Source: Sphaerolaimus hirsutus
Lineage: Eukaryota; Nematoda; Chromadorea; Monhysterida; Sphaerolaimidae
Assembly: GCA_964036195.1 (NCBI GenBank)
Contig: OZ038451.1
Coordinates: 21,903,927 to 21,967,926, forward strand
Direction: 5' to 3'
Length of the DNA stretch: 64,000 bases
The notes beneath the pieces are model-generated. The model saw only the letters and a program-made list of their open reading frames with translations. It did not search any database and had not been told where the DNA came from. Every line of letters begins with the position of its first letter. Position 1 is the stretch's first letter. Positions 21,801 to 32,030 of this stretch are shown in pieces. The position numbers and the translations under genes are program-made.

Positions 21801-24800
21801 TGGGCGCCATCTGGAAGGGGGGGGGGTATTTGAGGGTCCGTTTTGATGGCAGCACATAATGCAGAAATAGGGGCAGAGGGTATGGGTAGTTATTTTTCCC
21901 TCAGCTGGCAAACAGGGGGGTGGCTATTCAAGGGGTTTCTTATTCGGAGGCTATTCAAGGGGTGCCTTATTCGGAGGCTATTCAAGGGGTGCCTTATTCG
22001 GGGCTATTCAAGGGGTATCTAATTCGGGGGCTATTCAAGGGGTGTCTAATTTGGGGGCTATTCAAGGGGTGTCTAATTCGGGGGCTATACAAGGGGTGTC
22101 TAATTCGGGGGCTATTCAAGGGGTGTCTAATTCGGGGGCTATTCAAGGGGTATCTTATTCAAGGCCTACGGTAATCTACACACCCGCACCAACCCCACGA
22201 CAAATGACAATAAAAACAACCTTGAATCGCCTGCCGACCCTGGTCTCGGCGAGCGGCATGTCCACGGTGCCCTCGGTCATCTCGGGCACGCCGCGCGTCA
22301 TGCACGCGTACTTTTTTAGTATGCGCTTTTCCAGGAACAATCGCTTTAGTTCGGCGATTTTCTCTTCGGTGCTGTAAAAAGGATGTTGTAATTGTTTACA
22401 TACACTGGGAATACTTTGGCGTGGTAATGGCGCCCTACCAATCCCATTGGAGGCACCCGGGGCAGTCACGAGCCCTGTAAAGTGTAAAGTCAAGTGTCAA
22501 ATGGCATGCAAACTGTTAATAAAAACAAGAAAAAGATGATTTTATTATAGAAATTTTCACACTTTCATTGACATTTTACATGACATTTGACACTGGACTT
22601 TACAGTTTAAGTGTGCGGCACTGGCACGTGATATCTTTAACGGAGCAGTGTTCTCGTAGTAAAATACTGTATACCACACGGGCGTTCTGGAGTTATTCAC
22701 ACCGTAGGCGGAGCTAAGTCAGCGTCACTTCTCAGCCATTTACGTTTGCAATTTAGGGGTCCTAGCGGCACACATCACAGGGCGCTTGTTGAGAGGATTA
22801 AAAGCGCATTAAAAGCTTCCATTTAAATGCCGCATGTATTTATTTACATCTTTATTTATTTACATCTTCATTTATTTACATCTTCAGAAGGTTCACATTG
22901 AATTTATTTGCTTTTTTATACTGCTTCACATTTGTATTTATCTGTACTAATTTATAAATGTAGCAAATGCAGAAATATTTGATGACACAGTAACTGTCGT
23001 GTCAACTGGTTGATGTAAATTGAGATTGGCACCGCAGAACGATATCCCAATTGCTGCAACTTTGAACATAAATATCATTGTGCAACGCGTGAACTACTAT
23101 CTGAATTGACATCAATTAGTTGACAATCGAATTCTCACACTAAGACTGAAGATCTGCGGAACCATAAAGAACCCTTCAAACAATATGCCGCCACGAATAG
23201 GCCGCGCTAATCTCGTTACTATATGGCGCCGCCAGGGCGCGCCATGTGATACACGCGACCACAAATTATCGATGCAATTTTGAGATGTTGCTCAGGCACA
23301 TATTTATTTACTTTGCATGTGGGGGCCGAGTTATTTGGTGCTCTGCGCGCCTGTTGAGTGATGATGCGCACTCATTTCTGGCAACCAATCAGCGCCCGTG
23401 TGAATAACTCAGGGTAACCGCCACACGCACTAGTTGGCAGGAGATTTTAAAAATTATATACTTGGCGGACCGCATGCTATGCACTTTTCTGAAGGAAACA
23501 CTTCATCATGACGTCATCATTAAAAAATAAAAATAGTTCCGTTATGGCTACTTACCCACCCTGGTAACTCCGCCCACCGCCTGTGGCTTGGGAAACTTTT
23601 TGTTCAGTCCGTTTCTATAGTAGTCTGTCTTGGAATGGTTTACGAGTACTTCATTCCATTATAATTGCCCTGTCATTTGCTTGGGTGGGGGTGGGGGGAT
23701 TGTGACGGCACAGATAAAAGGGGATCAATGTGTGTGTAAGTATACTTCCCAAGACAAGACCGTGCATTATTAATTTTTCTTCCGCGCACCTGTTGTAAAG
23801 GTCAATCACAAACGTGGCGCGGTAACTTTAGTTGATATTTTTTTAAAGAATTTGTAGACACGAAATTGCACATTCCTACCTAACTTTCTTATTTCTGGTC
23901 AGATTTGGTTCAAATAAAGTTTATCTGAAAGCGCTTCGTCTGCCCATTACTGTCGCTTGCGTCATCATTTGCTTTATTTAAAAACTTTAATAAAATGTAA
24001 ACTTTTATGATTAATATTGAAAGATAGTTGCTAATTTGCATTGTAATGAGCAGACAAAACGCTTTCAGATAAAGTTTATTCAAACCAATCCAACCAGAAA
24101 CAAGAAAGTTGGGTATGTATGTGCAATTTTGTGTCTACAAATTCTTTTTAAAAATCAACTTAAGTTACCTACCGCGCGAAGTTTGTGAAACAAAATTAAT
24201 AATATACTTGCACAGTGCCAGTCTAGGGAAGTATGCGTAATGCGGCAAAACAACATGCATTAATCCCCTTTGATCTGTGCCGTCACAACACCCCCAAAAC
24301 GAATGACAAAGTACCCAAAATTGAATGTATGTGCCATCTGTTTGTTCACTAAAGTAATTTGCTTGGAATGGTTTATGGCAAATGAAACGAGAGTCATCCA
24401 AGCCACTTGAAAGCGTCTGTTTTCCTGGGGTGGGCAAGTATACAGATTCAATAATTCCAGCAAAAACGAAAAAACATTTCGGGGAAAAAAACATTCCTCG
24501 TTTCTACGCGACTCCGCCTTTTTTTTAAAAATATCTTTCTTTTTGTGACAGTGCATACATAAGTATTCAGTTCGTGCGTTATCGACTAAGACATAAATAA
24601 TGTTGGGCGCATACTTTGTGGTCCGCCGAGTATACGTGATTAATTTCGAAGAAAAATATGCACAAATTAAAAATTGTTTTTAAAAGAGTTTTTTTAATCG
24701 AGTACCTCAAAAAAATCGATTTTCGACAAATCCCACCACACATCATCCAAAAAATCTCGACTTCCTGACTCAAACTCACAGTGCAAAAAGCATCACACCA

Positions 24801-27800
24801 GTGGTGATCTTATCCAATCGATGCATCAATCTAAAATGCGTCGCATCTGGCGCGAGCGCCTTTCTCAGCGGCTTTAACAGGTCCAACACGTTCTGGTAGG
24901 CGCGCCGCCCGCCCATGCTGTACAGGCCGTAGGGCTTGTTGATCGCTAGCAGGTGATCTGAGAATGGGGAAATGTGCGATTTTGGATTTATAGACACTAG
25001 TTGATGAGGACACCAAATGTCACTGCAACAATGTTTGGGGGTTTGGGGTTCGCGGGGGTTCAATATTATGTATTTTTCAAGATGAAGAAAAAAGGTAGAG
25101 ACATAGCTAAACGTAGGTAGGTGAAAAATTTATAAATATGGGTATATAAGCACATATAGTACTACGAAAAAAAGCAAAATTTTTTGACGGATTTATTTTG
25201 AAGGTGAAAATCTATAAAACGGTATGAAAATTAGCGATTTTAGGTGAAAATTTGAGTCTGCATGCGCACCGGGTTTACATGCACAGAAGGCCTCAGTCCT
25301 TTTAAATGTAATTTTTTCTCCCCTATGCATTTGTAATTTTTCCACCTAGATATTTATATGTTACCTACCTAGTTTTTTCAGATCATTTGTGAATATAATC
25401 TTACCTACAAAGATTGTAATGTTTTATACGGGCACATTGGTGTTTTTCACCGCTAAAATTTGCAATTGAAAATATTTATATTTTATTCACTAAACCAATC
25501 AGCCTATATTTTACCTGCTAATTGCAAAATGTTCGATCTTTTGAACCCGTATTTTTTTTGTTTCGTCTCATGTACACTAGCAACTCCCACAGTACCCAAA
25601 CACACAATACTTATCATTTGAACTTTACATTGTACACATGTACAATGAATATCTGACCAGCATGGTCATTTAATCATCATGCTATAGTTCATCCTTTATC
25701 CCAATTCAAAGCTTGCTAACAAAGCATTGAATGTGCCGTTGGCGCCACACACTGGATGTCAACTCGATTTTGGTTGAATTTAGGTAGCAGGACAATTTTC
25801 AAGGGCACACGCGGCAATGTCGAAGAGGAATTAATATTGCCATGTGCATTTGAACACGATTTCGCAACCCAAAAATTAAAAAATTATGAAAAACGGTCGG
25901 CGCATAAATCCAGTGTATTAATCACCATTAAACTGACCATCACGATAAATGACTCGCTGCTTGAGCATGTGCACCACGTGGAACTTTGGCGCGCGCGTCA
26001 GGTCGGGCAGATGCCGCCAGATGTCGTGCAGCGACAACAAACTGCCGTCCTTGTCGATCGCTGCGAAGGGGTTGTTCAGGGACGTATCCAGGATTTTTGA
26101 GCGGGGGGGGGCTGCTTGTTTACGGAGGCCGGCGAGGGGGGGGGGCTCAGCCCCCCCCCCCTAAAATTTTAGCTACATAGTGGCGGAATGGCGCCATGGC
26201 GCTGGCGCCATTAGAAGGCGCCACGCCATGGCGCCATTGGCGTTGGCGTCAGCGCCATGGAACGCTGTATATGTATGTAAATATACATACAAAACAGCAA
26301 AAACACAACGATTCACAACGATTTGCAGCCACATGGAGCGAATCCGATGATAATACCTTATTTCTGGTGACGAATGCGCGCTTGCGCGCAAAAATTTTTA
26401 CGCAGACGTTGAAAAAGTCGAATTTTCCGGTCACTTTCTGGTCTCGGCCCGGGAGGGGGGGGGGCTGCAGCCCCCCCCGCCCCCCCCCTGGATACGGCCC
26501 TGGGGTTGTTTGTGAAGGGCGTAATAAGTTGGGTGAGTAGGGGGGGGGGGGCGATTGAATTGAGCGGAATTGACATTGTCAAACATTTTTCCTGTTATAG
26601 ATAGGGTTCAAACGGGATCCCGATCCCGATCCCGGATCCCGTGAAATTCCGGGATTTAGCAGTCCCGATCCCGATCCCGAAACTTTTCAATTCCCGATCC
26701 CGATCCCAAGAAACTCCAAAGTCCGGGATCCCGATCCCGTAAAAATTACTGGAAATTATCAAAAGTGAAAAACGACTTTTTGCATGCAAAAATGTGAACG
26801 CAAACCCCCAGCGTTCATTTTATGCCACGTTTCTGGCATCCAACAGTGTTTTTAGACCTTTATGAACAACTGTGGATGCCAAAACATTGGCCAAAATCTC
26901 TATCCCAAGACCCCAATCCCAATCCCGAAAAAATGCCAATCCCGATCCCGATCCCGTGACCCCAATCCCGGCCAATCCCGATCCCGATCCCGAAATCTCA
27001 AAAAACCAATCCCGATCCCGAAAAGTCAATCCCGTTTTAACCCCAGTTATAGATGGTATCATATTAAAAAACACTTTTTCAGATGGAATAGAAAAACATT
27101 TGAGAAATAACAAAGGTCCATTATTGTCATCTAAAAAGTATATACCGTATTTCCTCTGTGTACGTTTCAGATGACAATTTAGTACTGAAATTTAAAAAAA
27201 TTTCTGGCGAAATAATAAGCCCCCCCCTCGAAATACCCCCCACCCCTCAAAATTCTCACTCTGAAACAATCACCACGGGGGGGGGGGGGTATTTCGAGGC
27301 AATACGGTATATACATATAAATAAATAAGTACAACGAAAAGTCACACAATTAGAAGCCACAAATAGTGTTGTCAAAGCGACATTGCGCTGGTGCCTAGCG
27401 CCAAAGCAAAATGCGCCATGGCGCTTGGCGCCACTTTGCTCTAACGATATTCGCGATTGGCGCTAAAGGTTAGAAAAGCACCGTGGCGATCTTGGCGCAT
27501 TGCGCCAAAGTATTGGCGCTTTTGACACCACTATCCACAAACACACCCCGTATTCTCTCGATTTCCTTCTCCTGTTGCTCATCCCTGACCCGCTGTTCCC
27601 AATGAGGGTGCAACACTTTAGGCTCCGCCTCTTTTTCTATAGGAAACTCGGTAGCGGCTAACGTACGATTTTGTTCTTTCCACACATCGTCGATCAGGGA
27701 AAGCGGGTCGGTGCGTGCATCGTCCTGAGATTTTTTCGGTGGGGTACAATTTTGTAAAAATCTGCACTTTTGAAATAAAAAAATTGGCTCGAATTATGTG

Positions 27801-29148
27801 CACACATATTTTATGGGTACTTTTTAAAAAATCGGCTTTAAAAAAGCTGCTTTTCCATTATTTTCGTCAGATTCAGTTGCTATGTTGATTCACAACCACA
27901 TTTGGGAACTTTAAGAAAAGGTTTTTTAAACGTTTTTTTATAAAAACCGGGTCGTTGAAAAAACCCGGATTTTTTCCTTCCCTACTCCCACCCAACTAAC
28001 CAGCTGTGCTTCCTCCTGGGCCTTCATAAAAGCCTGCTCATCAAACATTCCCAGACCCTTTTCAACATCTCCAACACTCTTTCCAACCAAAGGCGACCTG
28101 GTGACATCAGATTCAATTTTATTGGCAGATGTTAACGGGTCGACCCGAAATGCATCCGGGTCCACCAATGCGGGATTTGGCACTTTTCCAGCTTCACCCC
28201 TTTGCAACGCACGAAGGTCCCACGGCTGACTTACCTGGAAGGGGATTGGGATGTGGGTTTGGTGATTGGGGGTAACCGCTTCCGCAAACCGCCCAGCTAT
28301 CTATCCCGGAGGCAACTCAGCTATCTATCTATCTATCTATCTATCACAGAGGTAAAATTTTGGACTACTATCTCCTGAACCCCCTCCCCCGCCAAAAAAA
28401 TCTGCCAGCTATCTAGCAATCTGGAGCGATTTTAGACAAATTTCCTGAAAATCGCTATTTTTCATACCATTTTACAGATTTTCACCTACAAAATCACTAG
28501 TTCATGTGTCTAACTGCCCATATTCGACTATTTTTAGTACACTATGTGCTTGTATACCTATTTTGAGCTATTTTTCACCTACTTTCAGCGATACACCACC
28601 AACCCCCCGCAGGGTCAAAATCTAGAATGCCCCTAGAATTGTTGGAATCACACGCGAATAAACTAACAACTCGTCCCCTGAACGCATGATACCGCTTTTT
28701 CTTCTTTGCACTTTTCTCCGGCTCTTGTTCTCGTTTTTTGAGCAACCCTAAAACGAATCACGAAAAATATTGACATCTGGATAGAACATAAATATCCAAA
28801 CTCACCACTATCTTTCCCCTCCAGATAGTCAAACTGAGCTTTCTCAGCCTGATCCACACGCCCAGATTGAAAATACTGGGCTTCGAAAACATTATCAGCC
28901 TTCAAATCAGAACCCTTCACCTCTGCGCCAGCGTTCTGATTTGGCACGCTGCCAAAATACTGAGACTCTATGAAGTTTCCAGGGTCGGCGCCGGAATCCA
29001 ATCGAATTTCGCCCGGCTTCGAGTGCGGTATCGATTCGACATGTGTCACTTTGTCCGGTCCCGATTCGGCACTCGGTTCGTAGTCGATTTCGAATAGATT
29101 GCCGGCTTCATCGATGGCGGGTTTCGGCTTGCGGGATCGACGCCCCAT
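18814..29148 (-). CDS. RPUSD4: Mitochondrial pseudouridine synthase RPUSD4, ten exons
   Basis: RluA-family enzyme; RPUSD4 pseudouridylates mitochondrial 16S rRNA. Exons are 29148-28806, 28747-28671, 28234-28001, 27724-27547, 26060-25938, 24957-24780, 22371-22221, 21810-21583, 19085-19002 and 18921-18814. They join in phase at every GT-AG junction to give 567 codons plus stop. Family landmarks are HLLAINKPYGL; the catalytic loop HRLDKITTGVML (Asp active site); LFLEKRILKKYACMT; the TGRKHQIRAHL and PILGDDKY motifs; the RPUSD4-type LEMLGIRSSRSRDLPTFLHA; and the C-terminal LPRFFVETARKLRLIM. The N-terminal ~270 residues are an acidic/lysine-rich region with repeated YF-containing motifs (FIESQYF, VFEAQYF), longer than in vertebrates. 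The start is the first ATG before MGRRSRKPKP; no clear transit peptide was judged. Introns contain many hAT elements and a 27-bp tandem repeat. Confidence 0.92.
19101..19588. mobile_element. hAT-type element I1 (GATA-repeat family)
   Basis: The 488-bp element has perfect 8-bp duplications TATGTACC (19093-19100 and 19589-19596). It starts CAGGGGTATCTTG and ends with GAGACCCCCG. The interior has GATAGATAGATAGCTG arrays, TCGCTCC motifs and long G runs. It ends 15 bp upstream of RPUSD4 exon 9. Confidence 0.85.
19780..20367. mobile_element. Family G repeat (GGCAACAATCACC / GGTTGCCATG ends)
   Basis: The left part reads TTGGGCAACAATCACC then TTGGCAACC. The right part is inverted: GTTGCCATGCAGTGTTTGTT then CTACAGCTGCTGGG. 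The same ends occur at 35.0 and 37.2-37.7 kb. The interior is CG- and GCGCC-rich. Confidence 0.6.
20440..21515. mobile_element. Diverged family K element with AT-rich insertions
   Basis: The left side has AAGTCGACAAGTCCATTTCC and the right side GGACTTCTCGACTTTTAGAA, TGGACACCCCATATTTCACA and TTTGACACTTTATTGTCAAC, as in the element at 14956-15609. Between them are TTTTATTTTATTTTA stretches and a 12-G run near 20893. Confidence 0.5.
21914..22165 (+). repeat. 27-bp tandem repeat, about nine copies
   Basis: The unit is close to GGGCTATTCAAGGGGTGTCT followed by AATTCGG, in nine consecutive copies with small differences. It lies in the RPUSD4 intron between exons 7 and 8. The 27-bp period keeps a frame open, but the frame is repeat-made and not part of the gene. 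Confidence 0.92.
22465..22625. mobile_element. Family B MITE
   Basis: The left end is CAGTCACGAGCCCTGTAAAG and the right end TTTACAGTTTAAGTGTGCGG. Inner motifs are GTCAAATGGCATGCA and TGACATTTTACATGACATTT. It sits in RPUSD4 intron 6, about 95 bp upstream of exon 7. Confidence 0.6.
23440..24650. mobile_element. Large inverted-repeat element (about 1.2 kb)
   Basis: The ends are TATACTTGGCGGACC and, inverted, GGTCCGCCGAGTATACG. The two arms mirror each other in pieces: ATTGTGACGGCACAGAT versus ATCTGTGCCGTCACAAC, and ATAAAGTTTATCTGAAAGCG versus CGCTTTCAGATAAAGTTTAT, with the centre near 24000. No coding frame with a domain. It lies in an RPUSD4 intron. Confidence 0.75.
26077..26502. mobile_element. 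hAT-type element C2
   Basis: The 426-bp element has perfect 8-bp duplications GGGTTGTT (26069-26076 and 26503-26510). The TIR starts CAGGGACGTATCCAGGATTT. It carries G/C-run blocks, GGCGCC motifs and the palindrome TGCGCGCTTGCGCGCA at 26375-26390. It ends 16 bp from the acceptor of RPUSD4 exon 5. Confidence 0.9.
26602..27045. mobile_element. hAT-type element E1 (GATCCC arrays)
   Basis: The 444-bp element has perfect 8-bp duplications GTTATAGA (26594-26601 and 27046-27053). The TIR is TAGGGTTCAAACGGGATC. Both halves are arrays of the hexamer GATCCC in direct repeat, around a core with TTTTGCATGCAAAA. Confidence 0.92.
27145..27307. mobile_element. Mariner-like MITE, TIR CCGTATTTCCTC
   Basis: Flanked by TA on both sides. 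The ends are CCGTATTTCCTC and, inverted, GAGGCAATACGG. Internal C and G runs flank TCGAAATACCCCCC. Related copies lie at 42.5, 51.8 and 54.8-55.3 kb. Confidence 0.65.
27364..27533. mobile_element. hAT-type element D3 (GGCGCC motifs, 170 bp)
   Basis: The ends are TAGTGTTGTCAAAGCG and, inverted, TAGTGGTGTCAAAAGCG. Flanks GCCACAAA and TCCACAAA are an 8-bp duplication with one change. It lies about 12 bp from the donor of RPUSD4 exon 4. Confidence 0.8.
28255..28655. mobile_element. GATA-repeat (I) family element, reverse orientation
   Basis: Contains CTATCTATCTATCTATC, AAAATTTTGGACTACTA, GGAGCGATTTTAGA and ATTTTCACCTACAAAATC, which are inverted versions of the 19.1-kb element. Exact ends and target duplication were not resolved. 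Confidence 0.55.
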
Positions 29149-29254
29149 TTTTTTCTGTTATATAAAATTTTTGCGATCAAATTTGGGAACACAAGTGATA
29201 TTAAATATTTTGGAAAATTTTGGACCTCTCATTACTTGCACTTGTAACTGGCGT

Positions 29255-29700
29255 CACAATCAGATCGTGTAAAATGCCGTATAAAATGTCAAAGTGTTAA
29301 ATGTCATGTAAAATGCACTGTAAAGGCGCTCCACACGGTGGTTGACGCTACTTTTTAGAAGTCGATTGAGTCAACTCAGAGTCAACTGTTTTAAGTATAA
29401 CTATTTTTAATTTTTTACATGTGTTGATAAAGAAATATTGAGAAGTCGATTGATGTAGAATGAAAGAAGGGGATTTTTTGGACACATATTGTAAATGGCT
29501 CAGAGTCAATTGCATTTTTGACCAGTTGACTCTGAGTTGACGCTAATTTTGGCGTCAACTAGCGTGTGTGGGACCAAAGTGGTAAACGTTCGTTTGCCAT
29601 TTTCCAGGGCATTTTTTTACATGGCCTTCGCCACTTTACTTGACATTTGACAATTTACATGGCCCGGGATGACACCTGGGCCGGCAGCGTGTTGATTTAT
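29255..29700. mobile_element. Family B MITE interrupted by an A-family element
   Basis: The outer halves read CGTGTAAAATGCCGTATAAA (left) and TTACTTGACATTTGACAATT (right, ending in GACACCTG). An A element with ends CACACGGTGGTTGACGC and GCGTCAACTAGCGTGTGTGG occupies about 29325-29575. It lies just upstream of RPUSD4. Confidence 0.6.
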
Positions 29701-30006
29701 TCTTAATCTGATTAGAAAACTATTAATAAGACTTGAAATTAAAAATCGGAGGTGCCCTATTGCGCTTATCTTCGTGATAAATATATCTCCAGTTGAAACC
29801 CGCAAAAACGTTGTTTCATTCCGGCACACTGGCAATTCACTCCACTACACCGTTGACGTCGGAGTGTTTCCTTCAGGAAAAAGGCAAATTACTTATGTCT
29901 TATTCTTATTATTTTGAGGCATAACGATTTCGTTGTGCGCGCAGACGCTAATGCTTTGAATTTACGGAAATAAGTAGCTGCAAACTACTACTGTTGCGTG
30001 AATATA

Positions 30007-30237
30007 GGCCCTACACACACTAGTTTTCACCGTGACTGATGTGAAAACTGAAATGGCGACATCCAGCCTACTCATTTTGTATGCTTCATGTGTTTTAGTT
30101 TTCAAATTTTCAAAGTTTAACTATCATTTATTTAAACTCAAATTTAAATCAAATCATTCAACCGTGATTTTTAATTTGCATTTGAAAAAATTTCAGTTTT
30201 CACACGAAGTCACGATGAAAACTAGTGTGTGTAGGGC
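30007..30237. mobile_element. A2-subfamily MITE with long TIRs
   Basis: The ends are GCCCTACACACACTAGTTTT and its exact inverse, followed by CACCGTGACT versus AGTCACGATG, giving TIRs of about 30 bp. A second copy at 46418-47347 is split by element M1. Confidence 0.8.
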
Positions 30238-31413
30238 AAATATTTACATAAAAATAAGCTTTAAACACATTTCAGTTTACGGAATGAGGTGGGCGTCAAC
30301 TACTGTCTATGAGTGAATATAAAAAATAACTTATTTCAGCAAACTCGAATGCGTTTAAAGATGATTTGAGTTTCCAAAACTTCACTTGAATGACGGAAAA
30401 CTGAAGCATGTATGCACAATGAAATAAAACACTGTATGCCTTAAAATGACAACTAAAGAATAAAGACATAAGTGCGTTTTGCTGAAGGAAACAGTCCACC
30501 GTCACTGCTGTCTTGGAGAACTGCCAACTAAATTCTAAACAACTTCTAAACGGGTTTTCAAGTTGATATTGAGAGATAATTTAGCACAAAAAGAAACAGG
30601 TACCTCCCGATTTCAAGTTTCTCTATTTCCGAGAAGTATTTTTGCGATATAGGTATCTAAAACATAGCCAGATGCCCGTATCGCACCCTGTAAAGTAAAG
30701 TGTCAATTTAAAGAAAGGTTTTATTACCGAATGTTTGACATTTTGCATGGCAGTTGACACTTTTGTAAACAGCCGAAAAATTGAAGTGGAAGTTTCACAA
30801 AACTATATTTAGATTTTGTTTCCACAAGTTCCAGTGTACACTTCCAGGGTGCGGGACTACCCCTGCTTGACAGCTCTTTTTGTGTTTAAACTGTTGGACA
30901 AATGAAAATAGCGTTGTTTTTTAGCTACATTCTGTTGTATGCGCACAAGAATTGCATGGTGAATTGTAAACCAAATAATAATTGTATTTGAATTTCAAGT
31001 CGACCCACTAGTGACACAGATTCATTTGACACTATAATTGAGCTGGAATGTTCAAACGTCATTATGAATTCACACAAAAATCACCCCACCGCGGGAATAA
31101 ATATGCCGTAAAACATTTTTGGAACTGAACCGCACTTAATTTCCAATCGACACACAAAAATCTGCATAAAAACGAGCTAATATTCTTTTCAGAAAACAAC
31201 AAAACAACGAATGAACTTGATAACCGATAAAAGAATTGCATGGAATAAATGTTCTAGAAACCAATAGCCAAAAAAATTTGAAGCGCGCCCAAAACCCAAC
31301 CTCCCTGAAAAAAATATTCAATACTTAATTACAAACGAAAAATGAATAGAACAGATTGCAAAAGCCAAATACCATAATCAACTGTATAAAACGGAAAGAC
31401 ACCAAGACGTGAA

Positions 31414-31583
31414 TACACCAGGTACCAGATCCTGTAAAATGCCCTGTAAAATGTCAATTGTCATTGCAAAGTGGCAGATTAAAAGAAGTTTACGTAAAAT
31501 ACTGTGCAAAATAGCAATTTTATTTTTAACGGTCATTTAACATTTTGCAGAATATTTTACAGGGTCTAGGACTGGCCTCTGGA
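31414..31583. mobile_element. Family B MITE
   Basis: Starts CAGGTACCAGATCCTGTAAA and ends TTTTACAGGGTCTAGGACTG then GCCTCTG. Flanks GAATACAC and GACAACAC agree at 6 of 8 positions. Confidence 0.65.
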
Positions 31584-31709
31584 CAACACAATAAACAAAA
31601 ATGTTTAGCAATGAAACTGGATACTTTGCACAGAAACTACCATATCCCATCTGAAAAGTGAGCCGGGAATCATATACTGTTTCAACACTATAAAAACATT
31701 GGTTTCATC

Positions 31710-31902
31710 TGGTGATGGAATGGCGCCATGGCGGTGCGGCATTGGCGCTGCGGAAGTAATATTTAGAGCACAGACAGAGTGTTTTATGCAACAATCTATT
31801 CTGACGCACTTGGCGCCTTATTTTCAAAATGGCGCCCTTGGCGCTTGGCACCCTCTTTCCGTGGCGCCTGGACCCTTTTTTTCTGGCGCTTTCCCAACAC
31901 TA
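31710..31902. mobile_element. hAT-type element D4 (GGCGCC motifs)
   Basis: Flanked by GTTTCATC and GTTTCATT (7 of 8). Starts TGGTGATGGAATGGCGCC and ends GGCGCTTTCCCAACACTA. Confidence 0.75.
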
Positions 31903-32030
31903 GTTTCATTGTGAAATGGTTTAGCACAAAATTATCACTCGACTTTATTTATCAAATTACGGTAACATTCGGTGCAAAGCATTCAGTCCGATTAGCATAA
32001 CAACAACTATACCATTTCAATCACCACACT

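Larger units (their letters stand above)
29701..32030. other. Intergenic repeats between RPUSD4 and DYM
   Basis: No gene recognised. It holds an A2 element (30007-30237), two family B MITEs (30680-30870 and 31414-31583), hAT element D4 (31710-31902) and AT-rich DNA. Confidence 0.5.

Noticed and set aside
21914..22165. Possible CRISPR array
   Set aside because: Units follow each other directly with no unique spacers, and the context is a eukaryotic intron.
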